A stretch of 64,000 nucleotides of DNA from Mesorhizobium muleiense (GCF_900099905.1 NZ_FNEE01000001.1:111091-175090); one strand, 5' to 3'. Counted from the first letter of the stretch, positions 16,182 to 25,856 are shown. Made by a program: numbers and translations. Notes: generated from the sequence alone by a model not told the origin.

Positions 16182-17576
16182 ATGGCAGGCATCTCGTTCT
16201 TTAGCGATATGGTGCAAAGCATTACCGATCGCGGCCGCAGGCTGGTTGCGGCAGGGGCGCGTAGCGAACCGGTCCAAGCCGAGACGAATATCGAAACACT
16301 CTGCGACATGCTGTTGTCGAGCCGGGGCGAGGCCTCGGGCATGGCATTGGCCGCCGAGGTCCTTCAGCGCTGGGCCCAACTGGACGCGGCCGGTCAGCAA
16401 GACTTCGTGCGTATGCTGCACGAACAGTTCGGCCCAGACATCGCCAAGCTTGACAAAGCCATCGAGCGCTACCGCAGCGACAGGAGTTCGGACGCCGTCA
16501 TCGAACTGCACCAGGCCGCCGAGCCGCGTCGCCAGGAACTGGTGCGCAGACTGAACCTGGCCCCCAAAGGCACGGCAAGGCTGGTGGAGATGCGCGAGCG
16601 CCTATTGGCCATGAAGGATGCGACGGAACCGTTTCGCGCCGTCGATGCCGACTTCGCCCACCTGTTCGGCTCGTGGTTCAACCGCGGTTTTCTGACGCTG
16701 CGTCCGATCGACTGGTCGACGCCAGCTGACATCCTGGAGAAGATCATCAGATACGAGGCGGTGCATGAAATCGCCGGCTGGGAGGAGCTGCGGCGGAGGC
16801 TAGCTCCAGCCGACCGCAGATGCTTTGCGTTCTTCCACCCGCGTCTCGCAGACGATCCGCTGATCTTCGTCGAGGTTGCGCTGACCAGGGCGATTCCCTC
16901 TGCCATCGCTGATGTGCTCGATGTAAACCGTTCGCCGATCACGGCCCAGGACGCCACCACCGCTGTCTTCTATTCTATCTCCAACTGCCAGGACGGACTG
17001 CGTGGCATCTCTTTCGGGAATTTTCTGATCAAGCAGGTGGTGGAGGATTTGCGCCGCGACCTGCCCGGCTTGAAGACCTTCGTGACGCTGTCGCCGGTTC
17101 CGGGTTTCGCTGGCTGGCTGGCAAGACTGCGCAAGGCGGCCGATGCCAGCCTCGATGATCGGACCGTCAAGACGCTCGAGCTACTGGACGATCCGAACTG
17201 GGCGGACAATCCGCAGAAGGCACGGCTCGTTGAAGCGGTGCTTCTCCCGCTCGCCGCACGCTATTTCATTAGGGAACGGGCCACCGGCAGACGGCCGGTC
17301 GATCCTGTGGCGCGTTTTCATTTGGGCAACGGCGCTCGCCTTGAACGGCTGAACTTCCTCGCCGATCGCTCCGCCAAGGCGATGCGGCAGTCCCACGGCT
17401 TGATGGTCAACTACTTTTACAAGTTGGACGACATCGAGGCGAACCACGAAGCCTTGGCGCAGCATGGCGAGATCGCTGCTTCGCCGGAGGTGAGAAAACT
17501 GGCGGCAACCGCTTCGACCGACACCGATATCGCGGCCCCGGTTCGTCGACGCCGCACCGAAATGCAGAAAACCTAA
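16182..17576 (+). CDS. matA: Malonyl-CoA decarboxylase
   Basis: A 464-residue enzyme that decarboxylates malonyl-CoA to acetyl-CoA. It shows the N-terminal helical region and the C-terminal acetyltransferase-like catalytic domain with FHPRLADDPLIFVEVAL, SNCQDGLRGISFGNFLIKQV and LSPVPGF. The frame extends upstream, but CAGGAGGG stands before the ATG at 16182. It is followed after 22 bases by matB. Together with MatB and MatC it lets the cell grow on malonate. Confidence 0.9.
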   Translation: MAGISFFSDMVQSITDRGRRLVAAGARSEPVQAETNIETLCDMLLSSRGEASGMALAAEVLQRWAQLDAAGQQDFVRMLHEQFGPDIAKLDKAIERYRSDRSSDAVIELHQAAEPRRQELVRRLNLAPKGTARLVEMRERLLAMKDATEPFRAVDADFAHLFGSWFNRGFLTLRPIDWSTPADILEKIIRYEAVHEIAGWEELRRRLAPADRRCFAFFHPRLADDPLIFVEVALTRAIPSAIADVLDVNRSPITAQDATTAVFYSISNCQDGLRGISFGNFLIKQVVEDLRRDLPGLKTFVTLSPVPGFAGWLARLRKAADASLDDRTVKTLELLDDPNWADNPQKARLVEAVLLPLAARYFIRERATGRRPVDPVARFHLGNGARLERLNFLADRSAKAMRQSHGLMVNYFYKLDDIEANHEALAQHGEIAASPEVRKLAATASTDTDIAAPVRRRRTEMQKT

Positions 17577-17598
17577 TAAGCAGATTGGGAGGAGTTCA

Positions 17599-19119
17599 AT
17601 GAGCAATCATCTGTTCGACGCCATGCGAGCATCCGCCAAGTCAGGCGAGTCGATTTTCATCGAGACCATTGATGGTCAGCGTTGGACCTATGCAGATGCG
17701 CTGCGGCTCTCCGGACAGATCGCCAGCGCAATTGATGTGCTCGGCGTTCGCCCGGGCGACCGCGTCGCGGTCCAGGTGGACAAGAGCCCGCAGGCTCTGA
17801 TGCTCTATCTCGCATGCGTGCGCTGCGGGGCGATCTATCTGCCGCTGAATACCGCCTATACGCTGACTGAACTCGACTATTTTATCGGTGACGCCGAACC
17901 GCGGCTCGTCATCGTCTCCTCGAAGTCGCGAACTGATGTCGAGACGATCGCGCACGGCTACGGCGCGATTGTCGAAACGCTCGATGCGGACGGCGCCGGG
18001 TCGCTCATGGAGTTGGCCCGGGACGAGTCTGACGATTTTCTCGACGCGGCGCGCGCGCCTGACGATCTCGCCGCGATCCTGTACACATCCGGGACCACCG
18101 GCCGTTCCAAGGGCGCAATGCTGACGCACGACAACCTTTTGTCCAATGCAATAGCACTGCGCGAATGCTGGCAGGTGACGGCAGCCGACCGGCTGATCCA
18201 CGCGCTGCCGATTTTTCACACGCATGGGCTCTTCGTGGCGACCAATGTCACACTCATCGCCGGCGCCTCGATGTTTCTGCTGCCAAAGTTCGATCCGGAG
18301 GAAATCCTTTCTCTGATGCCGCGGGCGACGCTGATGATGGGCGTGCCGACCTTCTATGTCCGGTTGCTGCAGCATGAGGGCCTGAACCGGGAGACGGTCG
18401 CCAACATCAGGCTGTTCATCTCCGGCTCGGCGCCGTTGCTCGCTGAAACGCACGCCGCATTCAAGCAGCGCACCGGTCACGCCATTCTCGAACGCTACGG
18501 CATGACCGAAACCAACATGAACACCTCAAACCCCTATGACGGCGAGCGAAGGGCAGGGACAGTAGGTTTCCCACTCCCGGGCGTGTCGGTGAGGGTCACC
18601 GATCCGGCCACCGGCGAGACGCTCGGACCAGGCAAAACCGGCATGATCGAGGTCAAGGGCCCGAACGTTTTCCGGGGTTATTGGCGGATGCCTGAAAAGA
18701 CCGCGGCGGAGTTCACCAAGGACGGCTATTTCATCAGCGGCGATCTCGGCAAGATCGATGAGGCGGGCTATCTCCACATCGTCGGCCGCGACAAGGACCT
18801 GGTGATCTCCGGCGGCTACAACATCTACCCGAAGGAAGTCGAGGGTGAGATCGATCAACTCGACGGCGTCGCCGAGAGCGCGGTGATCGGCATTGCACAT
18901 CCGGATTTCGGCGAGGGGGTGACGGCCATCGTGGTGCTCAAGCCCGGTGCCACAATGGACGAAAAGGCGGTGCTGAACGCGCTGCGCGACCGCCTCGCGC
19001 GCTACAAGCAGCCGAAACGGGTGATCTTCGCCGAGGACCTTCCGCGCAACACCATGGGAAAGGTGCAGAAGAACCTTCTGCGCGACCGGTTCAGCAATCT
19101 TTACATGCCCGCCTCCTAG
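17599..19119 (+). CDS. matB: Malonyl-CoA synthetase (acyl-CoA ligase)
   Basis: A 506-residue ANL-superfamily ligase that activates malonate with CoA and ATP. The phosphate loop YTSGTTGRSKGAM, the GMTET-like ERYGMTETNM motif, the hinge region DGYFISGDLG and the C-terminal catalytic lysine motif RNTMGKVQKNLL are all present. A GGGAGGAG site precedes the ATG. The pairing with malonyl-CoA decarboxylase fixes the substrate as malonate or methylmalonate. Confidence 0.92.
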   Translation: MSNHLFDAMRASAKSGESIFIETIDGQRWTYADALRLSGQIASAIDVLGVRPGDRVAVQVDKSPQALMLYLACVRCGAIYLPLNTAYTLTELDYFIGDAEPRLVIVSSKSRTDVETIAHGYGAIVETLDADGAGSLMELARDESDDFLDAARAPDDLAAILYTSGTTGRSKGAMLTHDNLLSNAIALRECWQVTAADRLIHALPIFHTHGLFVATNVTLIAGASMFLLPKFDPEEILSLMPRATLMMGVPTFYVRLLQHEGLNRETVANIRLFISGSAPLLAETHAAFKQRTGHAILERYGMTETNMNTSNPYDGERRAGTVGFPLPGVSVRVTDPATGETLGPGKTGMIEVKGPNVFRGYWRMPEKTAAEFTKDGYFISGDLGKIDEAGYLHIVGRDKDLVISGGYNIYPKEVEGEIDQLDGVAESAVIGIAHPDFGEGVTAIVVLKPGATMDEKAVLNALRDRLARYKQPKRVIFAEDLPRNTMGKVQKNLLRDRFSNLYMPAS

Positions 19120-19233
19120 AGCATGATGCCGAAAAGTGTGAAGCGGTTTTCGGACGACATCATGCTCTATCTCTTTGATTTAGAACCGGATTCAGATTTC
19201 AGGTCGACTTGACCTGAAATCATCCGGCTCTAG
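19118..19233. repeat. Short palindromic interspersed repeat (copy 1)
   Basis: Two consecutive hairpins. AGAGCATGATG pairs with CATCATGCTCT (19118-19128 with 19158-19168), surrounding the core CCGAAAAGTGTG-AAGCGGTTTTCGG; then TTTCAGGTC pairs with GACCTGAAA (19197-19205 with 19211-19219). It begins within the matB stop codon. Similar elements with the same 'AAAAGTGT..AGCGGTTTT' core occur at 25769-25838 and, interrupted, at 54386-54519, so this is a dispersed family rather than a gene-specific terminator. Confidence 0.75.
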
Positions 19234-19344
19234 GAGGCGCTGACGACCCTGCGTTGGGGCTTGGGAGCGAGACCAAAGCAGGCTGATCTACCACCGATGG
19301 AAATGAGAACGGGCGCCTGAAGGCGTTTCCCGAGGGAGGAAGCT

Positions 19345-20694
19345 ATGAACATCCAGATTCTGTCGATCGCGCTGCTGGTCGGCATGTTCGTGATCGCCAC
19401 CATGCAGCCGATCAATATGGGCGCACTCGCCTTCGCATGCGCCTTTCTGGTCGGCTCGCTCGTCATGGCTATGAAGCCGGCGGAAATATTTGCTGGCTTC
19501 CCGAGCGACCTCTTCCTGACACTGGTCGGCATTACCTACCTGTTCGCCATCGCCCAGATCAACGGCACTATCGATTGGCTGGTCGAGGGCGCGGTCAAAC
19601 TGGTGCGCGGACATGTGGCGTGGATTCCCTGGGTCATGTTCCTGGTCGCGGCCGTCATCACCGGCTTCGGTGCGCTCGGACCTGCGGCGGTCGCCATCCT
19701 GGCCCCGGTGGCGCTGGGTTTTGCGTTCCAGTACCGCATCAATCCGGTCATGATGGGATTGATGGTTATTCACGGTGCACAGGCGGGCGGCTTTTCGCCG
19801 ATCAGCGTCTATGGCGGCATCACCAACCAGATCGTCGAAAAGGCGGGGTTGCCGTTCGCGCCGACATCACTGTTTCTCTCCAGCTTCTTCTTCAACCTGG
19901 CCATCGCCGTCCTCGTATTCTTCGTCTTCGGCGGCTCGAAGGTGCTGCGTAAGTATTCGGTCGCGTCGGGACCGCTGCCTGACCTCCACCCCGAAGGCGT
20001 CACGCAGTCAATCGTCGGCCACGGCGGCACGCCGGCTACTCCGATCAGCCATCACGTCTTTGAGGAGCAGACAAAAAATGTGTCGGCGCTTTCCGGCCTG
20101 ACTACGGAAAGGCTGACGACATTAGTCGGCCTAACCGCGCTCGCGGTCGGCGCACTCGTCTTCAAGTTCAATGTCGGCCTGGTGGCGATCACCGTCGCGG
20201 TCGCGCTCGCGCTCCTCTCGCCGAAGACCCAAAAGGCAGCGATCGACAAGGTCAGCTGGTCGACGGTGCTCCTGATCGCCGGCATCATCACCTATGTCGG
20301 CGTCATGGAGAAGATCGGCACGATAGACTACGTCGCCCAAGGCATTTCAAGCCTGGGCATGCCGCTGCTGGTTGCACTCCTCCTCTGCTTCACCGGCGCC
20401 ATTGTATCGGCATTCGCCTCGTCCACGGCATTGCTGGGAGCCATCATTCCACTGGCCGTGCCCTTCCTCCTGCAGGGACAGATCAGTGCCATAGGTGTGG
20501 TTGCGGCGATCGCGATCTCCACCACCATCGTCGACACCAGCCCGTTTTCGACCAACGGTGCGCTGGTCGTCGCCAATGCCCGGGAAGCAGAGCGCGAGGG
20601 CGTGCTGAAGACGTTGCTGATCTACAGCGCGCTTATCGCCATCATCGGCCCTGTCATCGCCTGGCTGGTTTTCGTGGTCCCCGGTTTGGTTTGA
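19345..20694 (+). CDS. matC: Malonate/dicarboxylate carrier
   Basis: A 449-residue, very hydrophobic inner-membrane protein with about 11-12 transmembrane segments arranged as two inverted halves, typical of the DASS/MatC family. The N-terminal MatC domain, the motifs GGFSPISVYGGITNQI and TTIVDTSPFSTNGALVVAN, and a cytoplasmic loop around residue 200 are visible. It would import malonate for MatB. GGGAGGAAG precedes the ATG. The 225-base gap from matB holds the palindromic repeat, so expression may be lower or need its own promoter. Confidence 0.88.
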   Translation: MNIQILSIALLVGMFVIATMQPINMGALAFACAFLVGSLVMAMKPAEIFAGFPSDLFLTLVGITYLFAIAQINGTIDWLVEGAVKLVRGHVAWIPWVMFLVAAVITGFGALGPAAVAILAPVALGFAFQYRINPVMMGLMVIHGAQAGGFSPISVYGGITNQIVEKAGLPFAPTSLFLSSFFFNLAIAVLVFFVFGGSKVLRKYSVASGPLPDLHPEGVTQSIVGHGGTPATPISHHVFEEQTKNVSALSGLTTERLTTLVGLTALAVGALVFKFNVGLVAITVAVALALLSPKTQKAAIDKVSWSTVLLIAGIITYVGVMEKIGTIDYVAQGISSLGMPLLVALLLCFTGAIVSAFASSTALLGAIIPLAVPFLLQGQISAIGVVAAIAISTTIVDTSPFSTNGALVVANAREAEREGVLKTLLIYSALIAIIGPVIAWLVFVVPGLV

Positions 20695-20708
20695 ACGGTC
20701 GGCCAATC

Positions 20709-20748
20709 AGTCTGGCCGCTCCGGTGCAATTTGACCGGCGGCCAGACT
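20709..20748. terminator. Hairpin between convergent matC and gntR
   Basis: AGTCTGGCCG and CGGCCAGACT form a perfect ten-base inverted repeat with a 20-base loop, 15 bases after the matC stop. The convergent gntR gene ends at 20868. There is no T run on either side, so it may be a weak bidirectional terminator or a message-stabilising structure. Confidence 0.45.
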
Positions 20749-20867
20749 TGACCCGAAATGATCTGATCGGCGTTAACAAGAAAAACGGCGGCGCAGGCGG
20801 AGCTGATTGCCTATCAAGGCAGCCGTTTGGCCGACAGCGCCGCCCGCCCTGCCTGGGCTGTCGCTGC

Positions 20868-21602
20868 TCATGCGGCGGGTGAGGGCGCGTAGCGGCTGCC
20901 CAGCGAATAGCGGCTGCCGACATAGGTGAGCTTGTTGACGGTGGCGACCGCCGCGCCCGACCAGGTCCGCCGATGCAGGAGCAGGCAGGGGTCGCCGGGT
21001 CGGATCTTCAAATGGCGGGCCGCCATCTCTTCTGCGGCGACGGCCGAGATCACATGCTCCACTTCCGTCAGCGGCGTCGCCCGCTGCAGGTAGTCGTAGG
21101 TGGTGGTCGCCACGAAATCTTGCCGATGGTAGTCCGGTGCGAGCGCCGGATTGACAAAGCGCTCCTCGAGCTGGACCGGCACATCGTCTTCGAAATGCAC
21201 GATGATCGAATGGGCGACCGGTCTGCGGCGCGTGAACTCGAAGGCGACGACGAGGTCCAGCGCCGGGTTGCGGATCTTCTCGAGGACGATGACCTCGGCC
21301 CTGTGGCGTGCGCCGCGCGCGGCGATCTCGCCGGCGATGTTCCTGATTTCGATGAGGGCCGATTGCGGTTTCGGCGGCGCCACAAAGGTGCCTACGCCTT
21401 GGATGCGCAGCAGGTGGCCTTCCGAGGTCAGTTCCCTCAGCGCCCGGTGCACCGTCATCCTCGAGACGCCGAGCGTGCTGACCAGCTCGTTTTCGGAAGG
21501 CAGCCTGCGGTCCTTCGGCCAGTTGCCGCTGCCGATGTTGCCGAGCACGTAGTCCTTGACCTTTTCGTAGAGCGGCCCGGCGGTTTCGGTAAGCCTGATC
21601 AT
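20868..21602 (-). CDS. GntR/HutC (UTRA) family regulator
   Basis: A 244-residue regulator: N-terminal winged helix (LPSENELVSTLGVSRMTVHRA at about 35-55) and a C-terminal UTRA ligand-binding domain ending in TWSGAAVATVNKLTYVGSRYSLGSRY. It is the last gene of the seven-gene minus-strand operon and overlaps the preceding dehydrogenase gene by four bases, so it is translated with it. It is placed to sense the imported substrate and act at the TTGTATAT sites at 28201-28218. By analogy with DHPS clusters it could be called HpsR-like; a true HutC role is unlikely because no histidine catabolic genes are present. Confidence 0.8.
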   Translation of the reverse strand: MIRLTETAGPLYEKVKDYVLGNIGSGNWPKDRRLPSENELVSTLGVSRMTVHRALRELTSEGHLLRIQGVGTFVAPPKPQSALIEIRNIAGEIAARGARHRAEVIVLEKIRNPALDLVVAFEFTRRRPVAHSIIVHFEDDVPVQLEERFVNPALAPDYHRQDFVATTTYDYLQRATPLTEVEHVISAVAAEEMAARHLKIRPGDPCLLLHRRTWSGAAVATVNKLTYVGSRYSLGSRYAPSPAA

Positions 21603-22621
21603 CGTCCGCTCTCCATTCGGACGATGGTCTTCAACCCGTCGCTCGCGCCGTCGATCAGGCGCTGGTAGGCGGCGGGAATTTCGCCGATCGCGATCTCGTC
21701 GGACACGAAGCGCGACAGCGCGGGCGCGAGATCGCCAAGCATCGAGACGGCCGGCGCAAGCTCGTCGGCGAAGGCGTGGCAGCCGACAAGCGCGATCTCG
21801 CGCTCGACCAGCAAGTTGGAGTCGAGGTCGAGGCGGCCATGCGAAATGCCGACCAGCGCCAGCGTGCCGCCGCCGGCCAAGACATCGAGCAGCCGCGCCA
21901 TCACCGCCACGCTGCCCGTCGCGTCGATGGCATGGCGTAGATCGGGGGCATGGCGCAGATTGGGATCACAGGGCAGGGCGTCCAGGTCGACGACGGTCGC
22001 GCCGCTCACCTCGGCCACAAGATCCGCACGCGCTGCATTGCGGTCGGCGACGAGCACCGGTCTCTCGCTGCGCCGCGACAGGAGCAGCGCCGCCAGCCCG
22101 CCGATCGGGCCGCAACCAGCGATAAGCACCGGCGCCCCGGCCGGCGCCGACAGCCGCCGCACTGCGTGCAGGGCGACCGCCAGCGGCTCCGCCATGGCGG
22201 CGATTGCGGGATCGAGCGCCGGGTCATGGCGCAGGAGCAGCCGCGCCGGCAGCTGCGTCTCTTCCGCGAAGCCGCCGTCGCAGACCTCGCCTACAAAGCC
22301 CAGTGTGGCACAGACATTATGCCGGCCGGCGCGGCAAGCAGGACATTCGCCGCACCAGAAGCGCGAATCGGCCACAACCCGCTCTCCGAGCGCAAACTGG
22401 GACACGCCGGCCCCCACGGCAGTCACCTCGCCGGCAAACTCATGTCCAACGACGCTCGGCGCGCGGCTGATCCACTGACCGGTGCGGAAGTTGTGGAGAT
22501 CGGAGCCGCAAATGCCGGCGGCCGTCACCTTGAGTCGCACCCAGCCAGGCGCTGGTTCGCCGGGAGATGGCACGTCCTCAACCCGCAAATCACCCGCCGC
22601 ATGGAGTCTGGCCGCCTTCAT
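21599..22621 (-). CDS. Zinc-dependent dehydrogenase (HpsP-like)
   Basis: A 340-residue medium-chain dehydrogenase. Catalytic zinc ligands are in GICGSDLH and GHEFAGEV, structural cysteines in CGECPACRAGRHNVC, and the nucleotide-binding motif is AGCGPIGGLAALL. In characterised DHPS degradation clusters a zinc dehydrogenase (HpsP) and an SDR (HpsO) interconvert the DHPS enantiomers before HpsN acts. Position between the hisD-like gene and the regulator fits that, but other polyols such as L-threitol or galactitol derivatives are possible. Confidence 0.8.
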   Translation of the reverse strand: MKAARLHAAGDLRVEDVPSPGEPAPGWVRLKVTAAGICGSDLHNFRTGQWISRAPSVVGHEFAGEVTAVGAGVSQFALGERVVADSRFWCGECPACRAGRHNVCATLGFVGEVCDGGFAEETQLPARLLLRHDPALDPAIAAMAEPLAVALHAVRRLSAPAGAPVLIAGCGPIGGLAALLLSRRSERPVLVADRNAARADLVAEVSGATVVDLDALPCDPNLRHAPDLRHAIDATGSVAVMARLLDVLAGGGTLALVGISHGRLDLDSNLLVEREIALVGCHAFADELAPAVSMLGDLAPALSRFVSDEIAIGEIPAAYQRLIDGASDGLKTIVRMESGR

Positions 22622-22627
22622 CCTCCG

Positions 22628-23950
22628 CTACCGCGCCAGATATCGGTCGCGCACGCTGGAGACGGCGTGTTCATGCGAGGAGAAGCCTTCATAGCGGGCA
22701 AGTGTGCGGGCATGGCGCGCGAATTCCGGATAGGCCGCGGCCGTCACGTAGCCGATCGAAGAGCGCTTGACGAAATCCGTGACCGAGAGCGGTCCACAAG
22801 TACGCGCCCAGCGACTGGTCGGCAGCACGGCGTTGGGGCCCAGCCCGAAATTGCCGATCGAAACCGGCGTGTGCGGTCCCATCAGGATCTCGGCAGCTTC
22901 GGTGATGTGGCCAAGATGCGCGAAGGGATCGGTGGAGAGGATCTCCAGGTGCTCCGGTGCGTAGTCGTTGATGAAGCGGTAGCTCTCCTCGATCGAGGCC
23001 GTCAGCACGATGCCGCCACAGGCGCCGGTCAGCACCGCGGTGGAGAACGCGACCCGTTGCTCGCTCATGCGCGCCCAGTGCTCCGGCAGCGCGGCCAGTG
23101 CCTCCTCCGCCACGCGGCGGCTGTGGGTCACCAGATAGGCCGACGAGTCCGGTCCGTGCTCCGCCTCGATGAGGAGGTCGAGCGCGGCCAACCCGCCATG
23201 CACGCTGTCGTCGGCGAGGATGATCGCTTCGGACGGACCGGCGGGAAGGCCGGGATCGATGACGCCGGCAAGCAGCCGCTTGGCTGCAACCACCCAGGGG
23301 CTGCCCGGACCGACAATCTTGAGCGCGGCCGTGATCGTCTCTGTGCCGTAGGCGACCGCGGCGACCGCCTGCGCGCCGCCGCATTTGTAGACCGTTTCGA
23401 CGCCGGCGAGGCGCGCCGCAACCAGCGTCGCTGCATCCACCGAACCATCGGGCGCCGGCGGCGTGACGATGGCAAGCTCCGGGACGCCCGCCACCACTGC
23501 GGGCACTGCGGTCATCATTGTCACCGAAGGGAACGCCCCTTTGCCGCGCGGGACATAGAGCGCCACCGAGCGGATCGGCGTGAAGCGGTCGCCGGCAAAG
23601 GCGCCGGGCCGCATTTCCTTGAGCCACATCGCTTCCGGTTTCTGCTCTTCGTGGAAATGCCGGATGTTGTCGATGCCGAAGCGAATGGCGGCGATCACGT
23701 CCTCGTCGACCATGCCGAAGGCGGCGTCGAACTCGGTGGGGCTGACCTTCAGCCGCGCGGCATCGAGATCTGCCTTGTCAAAGTCGCGGGCGAAGCGAAC
23801 GAGCGCGGCGTCGCCCTCTGTTCGGACCGCTTCGACGATTGGTGCGGCCTTCTCCATGAAGCCGGAGAGATCGGTCTCTGAGCGCCGCATCAATGCCGCA
23901 CGAGCGTCGGCGTCGAGTTGGCTCAGGTCGTGGAATGATACGTTTGGCAT
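22628..23950 (-). CDS. hpsN: HisD-family dehydrogenase, probable sulfopropanediol 3-dehydrogenase
   Basis: A 440-residue member of the histidinol dehydrogenase family. It carries VPRGKGAFPSVTMMTAVPA, IDPGLPAGPSEAIILAD and SIGNFGLGPNAVLPTS, the last being the HisD signature region. No histidine biosynthesis genes are nearby; instead it sits in an operon with a transporter, a zinc dehydrogenase and a GntR regulator, the setting of HpsN, which oxidises (R)-2,3-dihydroxypropane-1-sulfonate to sulfolactate. The frame is open upstream, but AAAGGA before the ATG at 23950 fixes the start. The substrate is inferred from context, not from residues. Confidence 0.7.
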   Translation of the reverse strand: MPNVSFHDLSQLDADARAALMRRSETDLSGFMEKAAPIVEAVRTEGDAALVRFARDFDKADLDAARLKVSPTEFDAAFGMVDEDVIAAIRFGIDNIRHFHEEQKPEAMWLKEMRPGAFAGDRFTPIRSVALYVPRGKGAFPSVTMMTAVPAVVAGVPELAIVTPPAPDGSVDAATLVAARLAGVETVYKCGGAQAVAAVAYGTETITAALKIVGPGSPWVVAAKRLLAGVIDPGLPAGPSEAIILADDSVHGGLAALDLLIEAEHGPDSSAYLVTHSRRVAEEALAALPEHWARMSEQRVAFSTAVLTGACGGIVLTASIEESYRFINDYAPEHLEILSTDPFAHLGHITEAAEILMGPHTPVSIGNFGLGPNAVLPTSRWARTCGPLSVTDFVKRSSIGYVTAAAYPEFARHARTLARYEGFSSHEHAVSSVRDRYLAR

Positions 23951-23985
23951 AGGATTTCCTTTGCGGCCCGACGAGCCGGCTTTCC

Positions 23986-24786
23986 TCATTTCGATTTCAG
24001 GAAGATGTCGAGCCCGACCAGCCTGTCGAGCAGGAAAACGGCGACGGCCGAGCAGGCGATGAAGACCACGGAGATCGCGGCGAGATCCGGCGTGATGATC
24101 GAGCGGATGGAGTTGTAGATCAGCACCGGCAGCGTCACGATTCGCGCATCCACGAGCAGCAGGCTGACCAGGAATTCGTTGAGCGCAAGAATGAACATCA
24201 GCAGCGAGCCGGTGATCACCCCCGGCATGACCGCCGGCAAGGTGACGGAGAAGAACACCTGGAGCGGCGGCGCGCCGCAATTGGCGGCGGCCAGTTCAAG
24301 GTCCGGGTCAAGCCCGGTGGCGCTCGCCGTGACCGCCCAGATCATGAAGGGCAGGTTGATAACGCAGCAGGCGATGCCGACCGGCCAGAGCTGGCCGAGA
24401 ATGCCGGCGTTGCCGAAGATCAGCATGAGGCCGATGCCCGATCCGATCAGCGGGATGGTGAATGGCAGCAGCAGATAAATCTGGATCGTCTTCTCAAAAC
24501 GCACCGCATATTTCGCCAGCGCGATGCCGGCCAGCGTGCCCACTGGAATGGCAACGATCGTACAGACCGTCGCGACCTGGAGCGTGCGCATGAAAGCATT
24601 GCGCAGGTCGGAGGCCTGCGAAATACGCGCGTACCACCGCAGCGACAGTCCATCCGGCGGAAACGTGATGATGTTGCCGTCGGTAAAGGAAGCGCCGAGC
24701 ACCACGATCGTCGGCGCCGAAAGGGTTACCAGGGCGATCGTCACCAGGGTCCACAGGACAATCGATTTGCTGCGCGAGCCGATCAC
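23986..24786 (-). CDS. ABC transporter permease, PotC type
   Basis: A 266-residue inner-membrane protein with about six transmembrane segments. The cytoplasmic EAA loop is seen as DLELAAANCGAPPLQVFFSV-TLPAVMPG. It belongs to the spermidine/putrescine/iron family of binding-protein-dependent permeases. It overlaps the preceding permease gene by four bases. With its partner it would form the channel for the substrate delivered by the Tat-exported binding protein. Confidence 0.88.
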   Translation of the reverse strand: MIGSRSKSIVLWTLVTIALVTLSAPTIVVLGASFTDGNIITFPPDGLSLRWYARISQASDLRNAFMRTLQVATVCTIVAIPVGTLAGIALAKYAVRFEKTIQIYLLLPFTIPLIGSGIGLMLIFGNAGILGQLWPVGIACCVINLPFMIWAVTASATGLDPDLELAAANCGAPPLQVFFSVTLPAVMPGVITGSLLMFILALNEFLVSLLLVDARIVTLPVLIYNSIRSIITPDLAAISVVFIACSAVAVFLLDRLVGLDIFLKSK

Positions 24787-25727
24787 GTGCGCGACCTCCC
24801 CATGGCGAGCGTTCCGGCTCCAAACAGCGCGAACACCAAGCCGACAAGGATTGACCCGAGCGCGACCAGCATAAGCGCCAGCATCGCGCCGAGACCCTGG
24901 TCGGAGGTGCGGAAGAACTGGTCGTAGATGGCGTTGGCGATGAAATCCTGCGAGCCGCCGCCAAGGATCGCAGGGACTGCGAAATCGGTGAGCGAAAGCG
25001 TCAGCACCACCACGCCGGCGCCGACGAAGCCTGGACGAGCGAGTGGCAGCACGACGTGGATGAACGTGCGAACCCAGTTCGCGCCGAGCGATCCAGCGGC
25101 TGCCTCCAGCTCTTCGGGAATGGCGGTGAGCGCCGGCGCCAGCATCAGTACGGCAAACGGCAGCATGTACTGGACGAGGCCGAACAGCACGGCGGGGTAG
25201 TTATAGATGAGCCGCATCGGGGCCACCCCGACAAGGCCGAGCGCCTCGTTCACCATGCCCTGGTTGCCGAGGATGATCAGCCAGCCATAGGCACGCACCA
25301 CCTGGCCGATGAAGAACGGCAGGAACAGCGCGATCAGCAGGAATTTGCGCAATCCTGGCGAACGCGTGCGCACCATCAGATAGGCGTAGGGAAAGGCGAA
25401 GACGAGCGTCACCGCGGTGACGATCAGGGCGGCAACGAGGCTGCGCTGCGCGACGACCAGGAACAGTGGCTCGGTCAGCGCGCGGCGGAAATTGGCGATG
25501 GAATAGTCGTCGGAGAACTGGAAGGTGGTGGTGTCGAGCGTGCGCAGGCTGGCATCCGCGATCTGGATGAGACCAAGCACGAGCAGCCCGACAAGCAGCA
25601 CCGCCGGAAGCAGCATCAGATAGGGCGTAGCGCGCCTGAACCGCGCCGGCCAGATAGCGGCGGCAACGCCTTCCAACGCATCCATGATGCGCCATGTCAG
25701 GGGATAGGCTGTCCTGGCTGCCCGCAT
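24783..25727 (-). CDS. ABC transporter permease, PotB type
   Basis: A 314-residue permease with an N-terminal cytoplasmic stretch, then about six membrane spans. The EAA motif reads EELEAAAGSLGANWVRTFIHVVLPLARPG. It partners the PotC-type protein encoded next. An internal ATG at residue 15 is a possible alternative start. The 129-base gap from the binding-protein gene contains a palindromic repeat, which may lower the amount of permease relative to binding protein. Confidence 0.88.
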   Translation of the reverse strand: MRAARTAYPLTWRIMDALEGVAAAIWPARFRRATPYLMLLPAVLLVGLLVLGLIQIADASLRTLDTTTFQFSDDYSIANFRRALTEPLFLVVAQRSLVAALIVTAVTLVFAFPYAYLMVRTRSPGLRKFLLIALFLPFFIGQVVRAYGWLIILGNQGMVNEALGLVGVAPMRLIYNYPAVLFGLVQYMLPFAVLMLAPALTAIPEELEAAAGSLGANWVRTFIHVVLPLARPGFVGAGVVVLTLSLTDFAVPAILGGGSQDFIANAIYDQFFRTSDQGLGAMLALMLVALGSILVGLVFALFGAGTLAMGRSRT

Positions 25728-25768
25728 GAAAAATCCGTATCCGACGTCGTCAAGGAGCCGGTGCCGCG

Positions 25769-25838
25769 CTAGAGCAATTCCAGGAAAAGTGTATAGCGGT
25801 TTTCCGTCCGGAATTGCGTAAAAACAAAGAGTTAGCGC
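25769..25838. repeat. Short palindromic interspersed repeat (copy 2)
   Basis: GCAATTCC (25774-25781) pairs with GGAATTGC (25810-25817) around the core 'AGGAAAAGTGTATAGCGGTTTTCC'. This is the same core as the element at 19118. It sits between the binding-protein gene and its permease genes inside the operon. Confidence 0.75.
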
Positions 25839-25856
25839 AGCACCGGCCGACCGGCG

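Noticed and set aside
20868..21602. HutC regulator of histidine utilisation
   Set aside because: Family match only; no hut genes in the neighbourhood.
21950..23881. 643-residue plus-strand frame opposite the dehydrogenase genes
   Set aside because: Shadow of hisD-like and Zn-dehydrogenase genes; Arg/His/Gln-rich with no family signal.
22628..23950. True histidinol dehydrogenase for histidine biosynthesis
   Set aside because: No his genes nearby; operon with transporter, dehydrogenases and GntR regulator points to a catabolic paralogue.
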